From an uncultured SAR116 cluster alpha proteobacterium (lineage in GTDB: Bacteria; Pseudomonadota; Alphaproteobacteria; Puniceispirillales; Marisalimonadaceae), in assembly GCA_902517815.1 (NCBI GenBank), contig CABYED010000006.1:19901-83900 (forward strand): a DNA stretch of 64,000 nt, given 5' to 3'. Below, one piece after another: positions 25,461 to 33,952 of the stretch (position 1 is the first letter of the stretch; each line of letters opens with the position of its first letter). The notes beneath the pieces were generated by a model. That model was not told the origin of the DNA and made no database searches. It saw only the letters and a list, made by a program, of their open reading frames with translations. The position numbers and the translations under genes are program-made.

Positions 25461-26597
25461 ATGAAAAAGTTTACAACAACATTAGTGGCTCTATTGATAA
25501 TGGGGTCCACGTCATCATTTGCTGATGGTCATAAGGTAAAAGTTGGTATGATAACAACATTGTCAGGTGGCGGTTCTGGTTTAGGAATTGATGTAAGAGA
25601 TGGCTTTATGCTTGCTGTTAAAGGTAACAAAAATATTTCTGTCATCACAAAAGATGATCAGCGTAAGCCTGACATCGCAGTTCAGTTGGCTGATAAAATG
25701 ATACAATCCGACAAAGTCGATGTGTTAACTGGAATTATCTGGTCAAACTTGGCAATGGCTGTTGTGCCGGCTACTGTAAATCAAGGTAAATTTTATTTGT
25801 CACCAAATGCTGGTCCATCAAAATTAGCAGGTAAAGGATGTCATAAGAATTATTTTAATGTTGCCTGGCAAAATGATAATTTACATGAAGCAGCAGGAGG
25901 TTACGCAAACTCTGCTGGATTTAAAAATTCATTTATACTTGCTCCAAATTATCCTGCTGGTAAGGATGCATTAACTGGTTATAAAAGATATTTTAAGGGA
26001 AGCTTAGCTGGTGAAATTTACACAAAACTAGGTCAAAAAGATTATGCAGCAGAAATTGCACAAATAAGAGCATCGGGTGCTGATAGCGTATTCTTTTTCC
26101 TCCCAGGCGGAATGGGTATTGGCTTTATGAAACAATTTTCACAATCTGGAATTAAACTACCAGTCGTTGGTCCAGCCTTTTCATTTGACCAAGGTATTCT
26201 TAAAGCTGTAGGTGATGCAGCACTTGGTGTTAAAAACACCTCTCAATGGTCAAAAGATATTGACAATAATGCAAACAAAAAGTTTGTGAAAGATTTCCAA
26301 TCAGAATATGGAAGGCTACCCTCATTATATGCTTCCCAAGGTTATGACACAGGTAAACTTCTAATTTCAGCAATGTCAAAAGCTAAAGTTAAAGATAAGG
26401 ATAAATTTAGAGATGCTCTTAGAAAAGCTGATTTTTCGTCTACAAGGGGTAAATTTAGTTTTGATAAAAATCATCATCCTATTCAGGATATTTATGTTCG
26501 TGAAGTAATTAAGGAAGGTAAAATCCTTACTAATAAGATTGTTTCAGTTGGGTTGAAGGATCATTCAAACGCTTATGTCTCTGAATGTAAAATGTAA
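25461..26597 (+). CDS. livK: Liv-type ABC transporter periplasmic binding protein
   Basis: A 378-residue type I periplasmic binding protein. Seen: signal peptide (MKKFTTTLVALLIMGSTSSFA-D, cleavage near residue 22), then KVGMITTLSGGGSGLGIDVRDGF, the usual first strand and ligand loop of LivJ/LivK-like receptors, and YASQGYDTGKLL near 295-306. It captures an amino acid, amide or small acid for the permeases downstream. It is followed by a 13-bp perfect hairpin, then livH. Ligand specificity cannot be read from sequence. Confidence 0.93.
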   Translation: MKKFTTTLVALLIMGSTSSFADGHKVKVGMITTLSGGGSGLGIDVRDGFMLAVKGNKNISVITKDDQRKPDIAVQLADKMIQSDKVDVLTGIIWSNLAMAVVPATVNQGKFYLSPNAGPSKLAGKGCHKNYFNVAWQNDNLHEAAGGYANSAGFKNSFILAPNYPAGKDALTGYKRYFKGSLAGEIYTKLGQKDYAAEIAQIRASGADSVFFFLPGGMGIGFMKQFSQSGIKLPVVGPAFSFDQGILKAVGDAALGVKNTSQWSKDIDNNANKKFVKDFQSEYGRLPSLYASQGYDTGKLLISAMSKAKVKDKDKFRDALRKADFSSTRGKFSFDKNHHPIQDIYVREVIKEGKILTNKIVSVGLKDHSNAYVSECKM

Positions 26598-26605
26598 AAA
26601 TTTAA

Positions 26606-26634
26606 TAGGTGATTTCTAGTTTAGAAATCACCTA
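26606..26634 (+). terminator. Perfect hairpin between livK and livH
   Basis: Arms TAGGTGATTTCTA (26606-26618) and TAGAAATCACCTA (26622-26634) match over all 13 positions with loop GTT. It begins eight bases past the livK stop and ends 14 bases before livH. The U tract after it is weak, so it acts more likely as an mRNA-stabilising or attenuating element than as a full terminator. Confidence 0.8.
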
Positions 26635-26648
26635 ATTCTAAATTTTAA

Positions 26649-27566
26649 ATGACGTCTATACTTTTTTTTGAACAATTATTAAACGGCATACAATTTGGAA
26701 CTATGTTGTTTCTTATGTCCGCTGGTCTAACTCTTATCTTTGGAGTTATGGGTCTAATTAATTTGGCTCATGGATCTTTTTATATGATTGGAGCTTTTAG
26801 TGCTGCTTTGATAGCAAGTCTTACAGGCTCTTTTTGGCTTGCATTATTGGCAAGTTTATCAGGTGCGGCGATTGCAGGAGTATTGATTGAAATAATAATA
26901 ATTAGACGTTTATATAGAAGAGACCATTTAGATCAAGTTTTAGCAACATTTGCACTAATATTGTTGTTATCTGAAGGTGTTAGATGGTATTTTGGAGCTT
27001 TTCCTTTATATTTAGATATTCCAGAAAATCTTAATGGTACTTTACCAATTTTAGATGATATTATTTACTCTAAATATAGATTATTTATAATATTTATGGG
27101 TCTTTTGATAGCCGTTGGGCTATATATTCTCATATCAAAAACACGTTTAGGTGTTCGTATAAGAGCAGGTCAAAATGATCGCCAGATGATATCAGCACTT
27201 GGTATTGATATTTCTAAACTCTACACCATAGTATTTGCATTGGGGGCTTCCTTAGCTGGTTTGGCTGGAGCAATGATAGGAGCCATTCAATCAGTTGAAG
27301 TTGGAATGGGTGAACCTATTTTAATTTTAGCGTTTGTGGTAATAGTAATTGGAGGAATTGGTTCAATAAAAGGAGCATTAATTGGATCTATTTTAGTAGG
27401 TGTAACGGACACTATTGGTAGAATTTTTTTACCAGAGCTTTTAAAAATTTTTATGGAATCAGCAAGCGCCACCTCAGTTGGTTCTTCAATTGGTTCAATG
27501 CTAATATATATTCTAATGGCTTTAATACTTATAATAAAGCCATCTGGATTATTTGGAAAAACTTAA
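26649..27566 (+). CDS. livH: Liv-type ABC permease LivH
   Basis: A 305-residue inner-membrane permease with about eight hydrophobic helices. Seen: GLTLIFGVMGLINLAHGSFYMIGAF near residues 27-50, the family hallmark, and the cytoplasmic loop GIDISKLYTIVFALGASLAGLAGAM. It pairs with LivM to form the channel. It is preceded by a hairpin and overlaps no gene; livM starts two bases after its stop. Confidence 0.95.
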   Translation: MTSILFFEQLLNGIQFGTMLFLMSAGLTLIFGVMGLINLAHGSFYMIGAFSAALIASLTGSFWLALLASLSGAAIAGVLIEIIIIRRLYRRDHLDQVLATFALILLLSEGVRWYFGAFPLYLDIPENLNGTLPILDDIIYSKYRLFIIFMGLLIAVGLYILISKTRLGVRIRAGQNDRQMISALGIDISKLYTIVFALGASLAGLAGAMIGAIQSVEVGMGEPILILAFVVIVIGGIGSIKGALIGSILVGVTDTIGRIFLPELLKIFMESASATSVGSSIGSMLIYILMALILIIKPSGLFGKT

Positions 27567-27567
27567 A

Positions 27568-28551
27568 ATGATTATTGAAAAAACTTTTAATAAATGGATA
27601 TTGGTTTTTCTTTTTTTAATTCCGGTTTTAGGATTTATTTTTGAAGAGCCTTATTACATAACTTTAACAACAAAAGTAGTTATTCTTGGTATTGCAGGTA
27701 TTGGACTCAATTTAGCACTCGGTTATTGCGGCTTAATTTCTTTTGGTCATGCTGCTTTTTTTGGATTAGGTGGTTATGTAACAGGAATACTATCTTTTCA
27801 TGCTTTGAACTCAGAATTAATGTTTAGTTGGCCTTTTGTCTCTTCAGGTAGTTCTGATATGTTGGTTATTTGGCCAATAGTAATATTATCAAGTGCATTT
27901 TTAGCTCTAATTATTGGTTTATTGTCACTAAGAACTACAGGTGTTTACTTTATAATGATTACCCTTGCATTTGCGCAAATGTTATACTTTTTTGCAATTA
28001 GCTGGCCCAACTATGGAGGTGAAGATGGTTTATCTATATATATGAGAAATTCGTTACCAATGATTAACACTATGGATCCATTGAACTTTTACTTTATATG
28101 TCTTTGTTGGCTGTTAACAGTAATTTTTATTTCAGCTAAACTAATAAATTCTTCTTTTGGTATGGCATTTCAAGCTATTAAGCAAAATGAAGAGAGAGTA
28201 AAATCTGTTGGCATTGAAACTTTTAAAGTTAAGTTACTAGTTTTTGTCATTTCAGGAACAATCACTGGATTAGCGGGGTCATTATATACTGACTTAAATA
28301 GGTTCATTAGTCCTTCAGTTCTTAATTGGCAGATGTCAGGAGAAATAATGGTATTTGTAATTCTTGGAGGAATTGCAAGGCTTTATGGACCTCTTGTTGG
28401 TGCGGCTTTTTTTATTGTCTTAGAACAAACTTTAGGAAGTTACACAGAAAATTGGCAGTTTTGGTTGGGATTAATACTTATTTTAGAAATATTATATGTA
28501 CGCACAGGTATTTTAAGTTTATTTGAAAAGAAATTAAAATATGAAAAATAA
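27568..28551 (+). CDS. livM: Liv-type ABC permease LivM
   Basis: A 327-residue permease with about nine hydrophobic segments. Seen: GIAGIGLNLALGYCGLISFGHAAFFGLGGYV near residues 36-66 and the loop KQNEERVKSVGIETFKVKLL. ATG 27568 is chosen because the in-frame TTG at 27553 lies within livH. Its end overlaps livG by 11 bases, implying coupled translation. Confidence 0.95.
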   Translation: MIIEKTFNKWILVFLFLIPVLGFIFEEPYYITLTTKVVILGIAGIGLNLALGYCGLISFGHAAFFGLGGYVTGILSFHALNSELMFSWPFVSSGSSDMLVIWPIVILSSAFLALIIGLLSLRTTGVYFIMITLAFAQMLYFFAISWPNYGGEDGLSIYMRNSLPMINTMDPLNFYFICLCWLLTVIFISAKLINSSFGMAFQAIKQNEERVKSVGIETFKVKLLVFVISGTITGLAGSLYTDLNRFISPSVLNWQMSGEIMVFVILGGIARLYGPLVGAAFFIVLEQTLGSYTENWQFWLGLILILEILYVRTGILSLFEKKLKYEK

Positions 28552-29290
28552 AATTTTAAATATTAAAAACTTATCAAAATCATATGACGCGTTTAAAGTT
28601 ACAGATAAGATTACAATAGATCTTCATTTTGACGAAATACATGCATTGATTGGACCTAATGGAGCAGGAAAATCAACATTAATTAAGCAAATAGTTGGAA
28701 GCGTAAAACATGATATAGGCTCAATCATCTTGGATCAAGAAGACATAACTGATTTAACTGATGTTGAAAGAGCTAAAATTGGAATATCAAGAACATTCCA
28801 GGTTTCTTCTATCATTCCTCAGTTTAGCGCGATAGATAATATAGTTTTATCTTTATTAGACAAATCAAATAAAACGTTTCAATTGTTCAAAAGTATAAGG
28901 AATAATAAAGAATTATATTCAAATGCAAAAAAAATTCTAAAGGAAATTGAATTATTAGAAAAAAGTGAAATTTCAGCTTCTGACTTAAGCCATGGTGATA
29001 GAAGAAAACTCGAAGTTGGTTTAGCTTTAGCTATGGATCCAAAAGTTTTTTTGTTTGATGAGCCAATGGCTGGCTTGGACGAAAATGGTACTAACATGAT
29101 GATAAATTTATTCAAAAAAATAAAATCTAATTCACCAATTTTATTAATTGAACATGATATGGATGCTGTTTTTGCTTTAGCTGATAGAGTTTCAGTAATT
29201 AATTATGGAAAGATAGTAGCTACAGGTACTGTAAATGAGATAAGACAAAATGAATTAGTTAGAGATGTTTACTTAGGCTATGAGATCTGA
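28541..29290 (+). CDS. livG: Liv-type ABC ATPase LivG
   Basis: A 249-residue ATPase. Seen: Walker A GPNGAGKST near residues 38-46, Q-loop region SRTFQVSSIIPQ, the degenerate signature LSHGDRRKLEVGLAL (LSHGD in place of LSGGQ, normal for LivG), Walker B FLFDEPMAGLD and the H-loop His in LIEHDMDAVF. It overlaps livM by 11 bases and livF by one. Confidence 0.95.
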   Translation: MKNKILNIKNLSKSYDAFKVTDKITIDLHFDEIHALIGPNGAGKSTLIKQIVGSVKHDIGSIILDQEDITDLTDVERAKIGISRTFQVSSIIPQFSAIDNIVLSLLDKSNKTFQLFKSIRNNKELYSNAKKILKEIELLEKSEISASDLSHGDRRKLEVGLALAMDPKVFLFDEPMAGLDENGTNMMINLFKKIKSNSPILLIEHDMDAVFALADRVSVINYGKIVATGTVNEIRQNELVRDVYLGYEI

Positions 29291-29979
29291 TGCAAAAACT
29301 TCTTGAAATAAATGGATTAAAGTCATGGTACGGCTTAAGTCAGGCTCTCTTTGATGTGAATCTAGAAATAAATCAAGGTGAAGTTGTTGCCCTTCTTGGT
29401 AGAAATGGCATGGGCAAATCAACCACAATCAGATCAATTTGTGGTTTAATAAGCAGTTATGAGGGTGAGATAAAATTTAAAAATATTTCAATTATTAATC
29501 AGCCAAGTTATAAAATTGCTCAGCTGGGAATTGGTCTTGTACCAGAAGGTAGAAGGGCATTTACAAATTTAACTGTTTTAGAGAATCTTACAGCAACTGC
29601 AGTTGAAGGAGAGTGGTCCTTAGAGTTGGTTTTTAGTTTATTTCCAAAATTAGCAGAAAGAAAATTTCAAAGCGCCTCTACTTTATCAGGTGGCGAACAA
29701 CAAATGCTTGTAATTGGACGGGCTTTAATGACAAACCCAAATTTACTCATTTTAGATGAAGCTACTGAAGGGTTATCTCCAACTATAAGGTCAGAAATAT
29801 GGAAAGTTATAACAATTTTAAAAAGTAAAGGAGTTTCAATTTTAATAATTGATAAATCACTTAAACAACTCCAAGATTTAGCTGATAAATTTTATATTTT
29901 AGAAAAAGGAAAAACAGTATGGGATGGTTTTTCAAATGATTTAACAAGCAAAATTGCTCAGAGATATTTAGGTGTTTAG
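29290..29979 (+). CDS. livF: Liv-type ABC ATPase LivF
   Basis: A 229-residue ATPase, slightly shorter at its N-terminus than most. Seen: Walker A GRNGMGKST near residues 36-44, the LVPEGRRAF segment diagnostic for LivF, signature LSGGEQQML and Walker B LLILDEATEGLSP. The H-loop His of most LivF proteins (LVEQ type) is IIDKSLKQL here, which also lacks His as is common in the subfamily. The start overlaps the livG stop as TGATG. Last gene of the livKHMGF operon; the convergent neighbour's stop is immediately adjacent. Confidence 0.94.
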   Translation: MQKLLEINGLKSWYGLSQALFDVNLEINQGEVVALLGRNGMGKSTTIRSICGLISSYEGEIKFKNISIINQPSYKIAQLGIGLVPEGRRAFTNLTVLENLTATAVEGEWSLELVFSLFPKLAERKFQSASTLSGGEQQMLVIGRALMTNPNLLILDEATEGLSPTIRSEIWKVITILKSKGVSILIIDKSLKQLQDLADKFYILEKGKTVWDGFSNDLTSKIAQRYLGV

Positions 29980-30282
29980 TTATATATGATTATTAAAATC
30001 ATCTAGCATATTAATTTCAGATTCACCTCCAACACCAGAAACAATTGCCCCCATTTCATTAAATTCTTGACTAACTTTTATCCAATTTTTTCTACCTTTT
30101 TCAAAGTGTGACTTTGAAATCCAATATTTCACAGTAAGAAAATTTGTGTCAGAAATGTCAACAGTTGTTTGTTTTATAAGACCAACTTTCATTTGCTCAT
30201 GTGCTACTTGATTACTATGTAGCTTTATGGCTTTTTTTGCTGTTTGGTTTGGGCATTTAATAGTTACTACTCTTACATACAT
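29980..30282 (-). CDS. Small alpha-beta-barrel-like protein, unknown
   Basis: A 100-residue protein, MYVRVVTIKCPNQTAKKAI... with alternating beta/helix pattern resembling dimeric alpha-beta barrel (antibiotic-biosynthesis-monooxygenase-like) proteins, though without a firm motif. It lies in one minus-strand run after the class III aminotransferase (47-bp gap), with a second protein of the same size class on the other side. Its stop codon directly abuts the livF stop, tail to tail. Function unknown. Confidence 0.7.
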   Translation of the reverse strand: MYVRVVTIKCPNQTAKKAIKLHSNQVAHEQMKVGLIKQTTVDISDTNFLTVKYWISKSHFEKGRKNWIKVSQEFNEMGAIVSGVGGESEINMLDDFNNHI

Positions 30283-30329
30283 GAAATTATTTTCTAATCA
30301 AAGTTAAGGTTATATTTAAATTCATCAAA

Positions 30330-31661
30330 TCAAAAGTTACAAACAGAATCAATAGTGATTTTGAGTTTTTCAGAAATTTCATCAATCTCATTCTCATTAA
30401 TAATAAACGGAGGTGCAATTAGAATATGATCGCCAATTTCTCCGTTTATTGTTCCCTGCATTGGATAACAAATTAATCCTTCGTCTAAAGCCTTTTTCTT
30501 AATCTTTCCTGCTACATTTAATTTTTTAGGAAAAGGCTCCTTAGTTGATCTGTCAGCCACAAGTTCTATAGCTCTGAATAAACCTCTACCTCTAATATCT
30601 CCAATATATTGATTTTGGCCTAACGATCTTGTTAAGCTTTCTTGCAGTATGTTACCTTTTTCTTTTACTTTAGACGGATAATTATCATTTATTAATTTAC
30701 CTAAAACGGCATATGAAGCTGCAGATGCTATTGGATGACCAAGATATGTGTGTCCATGTTGAAAAAATCCAGATCCACTTTCTATCGCTTCATATATATG
30801 ATTTTGACATATCATAGCTCCAATTGGTTGATATCCTGCTCCCAAACCCTTGGCGACAGTAATAATATCAGGAATAACCGGTTCATCATCGCAAGCAAAT
30901 AAAGATCCAGTTCTTCCCATACCACACATAACTTCATCTAAAATTAATAAAACATCGTATTTATTACAGATTTCTCTTATAAGCTTGAAATATCCTGGTA
31001 CAGCTGTAAGAGCACCTGCAGTTGCTCCAACAACTGTTTCTGCAATAAAAGCCATAACATTATGTGGACCCAAATTTAAAATTTCATCTTCCAATTCTTT
31101 TGCAACTCTTTGTCCGTAATCCCATTCAGTTTCGTCTGATCTTTTATTTCTATATACGTAACAAGGTGAAATTAAGCTGGTTTCAATTAGTAAATCCTCA
31201 AAAAAATTTCTTCTCCAAACATTACCCCCAGATGCTAAAGCTCCAAGAGTATTTCCATGATAACTTTGTCTTCTAGATATAACCTTGTGTTTTTTTGGTT
31301 TTCCTATTTCAATAAAATATTGTTTTGCAAGTTTTATTGAGGCCTCTACAGCTTCAGAACCACTTGAAACAAGGTATACTTTATCTAATCCAGATGGAGA
31401 AATTTTAGCTAATAAATTTGCTAGTTTCTCAGCAGGTTCGTTAGTAAAAAAAGATGTATGTGCATAAGCTAATTTTTCTGTTTGATTAATAATTGCGTCT
31501 TTTACTGTATTGTCCGAATGACCTAAGCATGAAACTGCAGCACCACCTGACCCATCAATATATTTTTTTCCATTATTATCTACTATATAACATCCTTCAC
31601 CTTTAATAGCTGTGGGTAGGATATAATTTGAATGTCTAGGAAAAATATTACTACGTTTCAT
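30330..31661 (-). CDS. Class III PLP aminotransferase
   Basis: A 443-residue omega-type aminotransferase. Seen: SSGSEAVEASIKLA near residues 99-112 (phosphate cup), YHGNTLGALASGG near 134-146, the Asp in LILDEVMCGMGRTG (Asp242) that pairs with the PLP nitrogen, and the Schiff-base Lys271 in TVAKGLGAGYQPIGAM. The family uses omega-amino acids, taurine, beta-alanine or polyamine derivatives with pyruvate or 2-oxoglutarate. It is flanked by two small barrel-like proteins in the same operon and lies tail-to-tail with an amino-acid-type importer, so it may act on the imported amine. Specificity is not determinable here. Confidence 0.92.
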   Translation of the reverse strand: MKRSNIFPRHSNYILPTAIKGEGCYIVDNNGKKYIDGSGGAAVSCLGHSDNTVKDAIINQTEKLAYAHTSFFTNEPAEKLANLLAKISPSGLDKVYLVSSGSEAVEASIKLAKQYFIEIGKPKKHKVISRRQSYHGNTLGALASGGNVWRRNFFEDLLIETSLISPCYVYRNKRSDETEWDYGQRVAKELEDEILNLGPHNVMAFIAETVVGATAGALTAVPGYFKLIREICNKYDVLLILDEVMCGMGRTGSLFACDDEPVIPDIITVAKGLGAGYQPIGAMICQNHIYEAIESGSGFFQHGHTYLGHPIASAASYAVLGKLINDNYPSKVKEKGNILQESLTRSLGQNQYIGDIRGRGLFRAIELVADRSTKEPFPKKLNVAGKIKKKALDEGLICYPMQGTINGEIGDHILIAPPFIINENEIDEISEKLKITIDSVCNF

Positions 31662-31669
31662 ATTGTTTT

Positions 31670-31975
31670 CTAAAATGTTGTTTCTCCAAAATCTTGAGTA
31701 ACTCCACCAACAAAGTGGATTGTTTTAGGTGATAAGGTTTTGACATATTTAGCTATGTTTTCATCAATTAACTTATCAATTTTTTTCATTGATTCAGCAT
31801 CAGGAAACTCCCATAAAACTACACTTACGTTGGGTGTTTGCGGATTTTTCATAGCTCTAAACCTAACTCCTTTTACTTGTTGAAGTAAATTAGGCCATCT
31901 AGTTTCAAGTATTGATTCGAATAATTCGCAATCTTCAGTAGATGAGAAGGTTCTTACAAAAATTTTAATTAACAT
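31670..31975 (-). CDS. Small dimeric alpha-beta-barrel-like protein
   Basis: A 101-residue protein beginning MLIKIFVRTFSS, with the beta-alpha-beta pattern of ferredoxin-like dimeric barrel proteins and a C-terminal FVGGVTQDFGETTF. It ends eight bases before the aminotransferase start, so the two are co-transcribed, with this gene first. The 53-bp stretch 31976-32028 upstream must hold the operon promoter; I see no convincing boxes. Function unknown. Confidence 0.7.
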   Translation of the reverse strand: MLIKIFVRTFSSTEDCELFESILETRWPNLLQQVKGVRFRAMKNPQTPNVSVVLWEFPDAESMKKIDKLIDENIAKYVKTLSPKTIHFVGGVTQDFGETTF

Positions 31976-32072
31976 TGTTTCTCCAGACGTAAAACCATCT
32001 TAAATTTATTACAATTTAAAGTTTTGTATATTATGTTAATTTTTGCAAATAATATAAATTCTTGGTGGGGAA

Positions 32073-32300
32073 ATGATGTTTAATATAGCATTTAGAAAAG
32101 ATGTTTTTCTTAGAGCTTTAAAAATGGCTTTGATAGTAGGGATCATTTTAGCAATAATTAATCATGGGGATCATATTTTTTTAGGAACGATAACAGTAAC
32201 AAATTGGACTAAAATCTTAATTACTTTTTGTGTTCCCTTTTGTGTTTCAACAGTTTCATCTGTTCTTGTAATTAAAAAAGACCAGTTAACATTTAGATAA
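32073..32300 (+). CDS. nrtS: NrtS-like nitrate/nitrite transporter subunit
   Basis: A 75-residue protein with two hydrophobic helices and the pattern RALKMALIVGIILAIINHGD ... KILITFCVPFCVSTVSSV, which I recognise as the NrtS family. NrtS proteins of marine cyanobacteria transport nitrate and nitrite, probably as oligomers. GGTGGGG precedes the ATG. A DUF3108 gene follows 13 bases later. If correct, it would give this otherwise ammonium-focused organism nitrate or nitrite uptake; no nitrate or nitrite reductase gene is in the window. Confidence 0.75.
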   Translation: MMFNIAFRKDVFLRALKMALIVGIILAIINHGDHIFLGTITVTNWTKILITFCVPFCVSTVSSVLVIKKDQLTFR

Positions 32301-32313
32301 AGATAAGTTGGTA

Positions 32314-33096
32314 ATGAATAAATTTTTAAATGTCTTAATTTTTATAACAATCTTTTCCTTATTTAACTTTTCAGCAAGTTCCAAACAAGAAAATTATTAT
32401 TATGAGGCTCAGTTTGGAAATTTATTTGTTGGTAAAGCAGAAGTTTTGTTTAGATCAACGTCTCAAAATTTATATATTAATATAAAATCACAAACTGCTG
32501 GCATTTTAGACGTATTATATGAATACAATGGCGTATTAAAATCGACATCAATAAAAAACAAAAGTACTTGGTTGCCAAATAAATTTTCAGCTGGTGGAGT
32601 GTTTAATAAGAAAAAGCGAACTACGGATATTCAATGGGTCAATGATTATAAAACTGTAAGTTATGTAAATGTTCCTGCTATAGATCTTAAAAAATACCAT
32701 GAAGTTCAAAAGTCAAGTTTGGTTAATGTAATCGATCCAATAACAGCCTTTATGAGAGTTATTGAAAAAATTAATGAAGAAAATACTTGTGACCAAAACT
32801 TCAAAGTTTTCGATGGCAGAAGGCGATATGACTTAGAAATTAAAACGATTGGAAATAGCACAATTGATAATGATAGACCTAAATCATATAAAGGCAATGT
32901 GCTGGTATGTGGATTGAGAGTTTTCCCAATAGGTGGTCATAGGCTTAAAACAAAATGGAAACCAAGCGAAGATAAGATTTCTGACGTCAAAGTATTTTTT
33001 GGCAAAGATCAGAATAAAGATTATGTGCCCGTTAGAGTTCAGATAAAGAGATGGTTTGGAACAGTAGTTATACGTCTTATTCAAAAGACGCTTTAG
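32314..33096 (+). CDS. DUF3108 exported protein
   Basis: A 260-residue protein with an N-terminal signal peptide (MNKFLNVLIFITIFSLFNFSASS) followed by the YYEAQFGNLFVGKAEVLF strand pattern of DUF3108, a periplasmic beta-rich domain common in alphaproteobacteria. Also seen: VIDPITAFMRV near residue 140 and FDGRRRYDLEI near 165, conserved in the family. ATG 32314 is used; an in-frame TTG two codons upstream is the only longer option. Function unknown, envelope location likely. Confidence 0.82.
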   Translation: MNKFLNVLIFITIFSLFNFSASSKQENYYYEAQFGNLFVGKAEVLFRSTSQNLYINIKSQTAGILDVLYEYNGVLKSTSIKNKSTWLPNKFSAGGVFNKKKRTTDIQWVNDYKTVSYVNVPAIDLKKYHEVQKSSLVNVIDPITAFMRVIEKINEENTCDQNFKVFDGRRRYDLEIKTIGNSTIDNDRPKSYKGNVLVCGLRVFPIGGHRLKTKWKPSEDKISDVKVFFGKDQNKDYVPVRVQIKRWFGTVVIRLIQKTL

Positions 33097-33099
33097 ATT

Positions 33100-33951
33100 A
33101 TGAAAATTGGATTAATAGGTAACAATATTTCATCCTCAAATGCTCCAGATATTCATATCCGTCTAGCAAAAATATTTCAAATCCCCTTAGAATATTTATT
33201 GTTTGATTTGAAAGATAAAGAAGAAAATTATTTTGTAGTTTTGTTACAAGAATTAAGAGCTGCAGGGTTCAAAGGAGTGAATATTACATTTCCTTTTAAA
33301 GAAAAAGTAATTAAGCATGTTGATAATATATCTAAGAACTCAAGAAATGTTGGATCAGCAAATACACTTATATTCAAAAAAAAAATTACAGCTCAGAATA
33401 CTGATTATACAGGTTTTTTGAAAACTTATAATTTTCATTTTGGTAAAAATACTCCTGGAAAAATTTTAGTGTTAGGTACTGGTGGAGTAAGTAGGGCAAT
33501 TTCTTTTGGTCTAGCTTCTCTGGGAGCAGAAAAGATTATTTTAATTGATAAAGATGAAATTAAATCGAACAGATTATCTAAAGATTTAAGCATTTTAAAT
33601 ATAAATTGTGTTGTAACAAAAGCTGATCAAATAGAAAAAAATTTATCTAGTTTTGATGGTATAATTAACTGCACACCAGTTGGTCATTATGATTTTCCTG
33701 GATGTCCATTAGGTAATCTAATGCCGAATAAGAAACAATGGATTTTTGATGCAGTGTACACTCCAGCTAAAACCAATTTCATCAAGAAAGGAGAACAAGT
33801 TGGCGCAAAAATTATTTCAGGCATTGATCTTTTTATTTTTCAAGCAATAGACGCTTTTTTATATTTTACTGAAAACAAAGAAAATGATCACGATCTTACA
33901 AATCATATACATAAGTTAAGAAAACATTATTTCGATAAGCTATATATTTGA
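33100..33951 (+). CDS. aroE: Shikimate dehydrogenase
   Basis: A 283-residue NAD(P)-dependent dehydrogenase that reduces 3-dehydroshikimate. Seen: substrate site GVNITFPFKEKV near residues 59-70, with the catalytic Lys in PFKE, NTDYTGF with the partner Asp near 98-104, the nucleotide-binding GTGGVSRAISF near 123-133, and the TPVGHY segment near 190. The substrate-specific opening SSSNAPDIH, where classical AroE has SxSPxxHN, suggests a shikimate/quinate dehydrogenase paralogue is also possible. It is the third of a co-directional run with nrtS and the DUF3108 gene (3-bp gap); its stop lies one base from the convergent CoA-transferase. Confidence 0.86.
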   Translation: MKIGLIGNNISSSNAPDIHIRLAKIFQIPLEYLLFDLKDKEENYFVVLLQELRAAGFKGVNITFPFKEKVIKHVDNISKNSRNVGSANTLIFKKKITAQNTDYTGFLKTYNFHFGKNTPGKILVLGTGGVSRAISFGLASLGAEKIILIDKDEIKSNRLSKDLSILNINCVVTKADQIEKNLSSFDGIINCTPVGHYDFPGCPLGNLMPNKKQWIFDAVYTPAKTNFIKKGEQVGAKIISGIDLFIFQAIDAFLYFTENKENDHDLTNHIHKLRKHYFDKLYI

Positions 33952-33952
33952 A

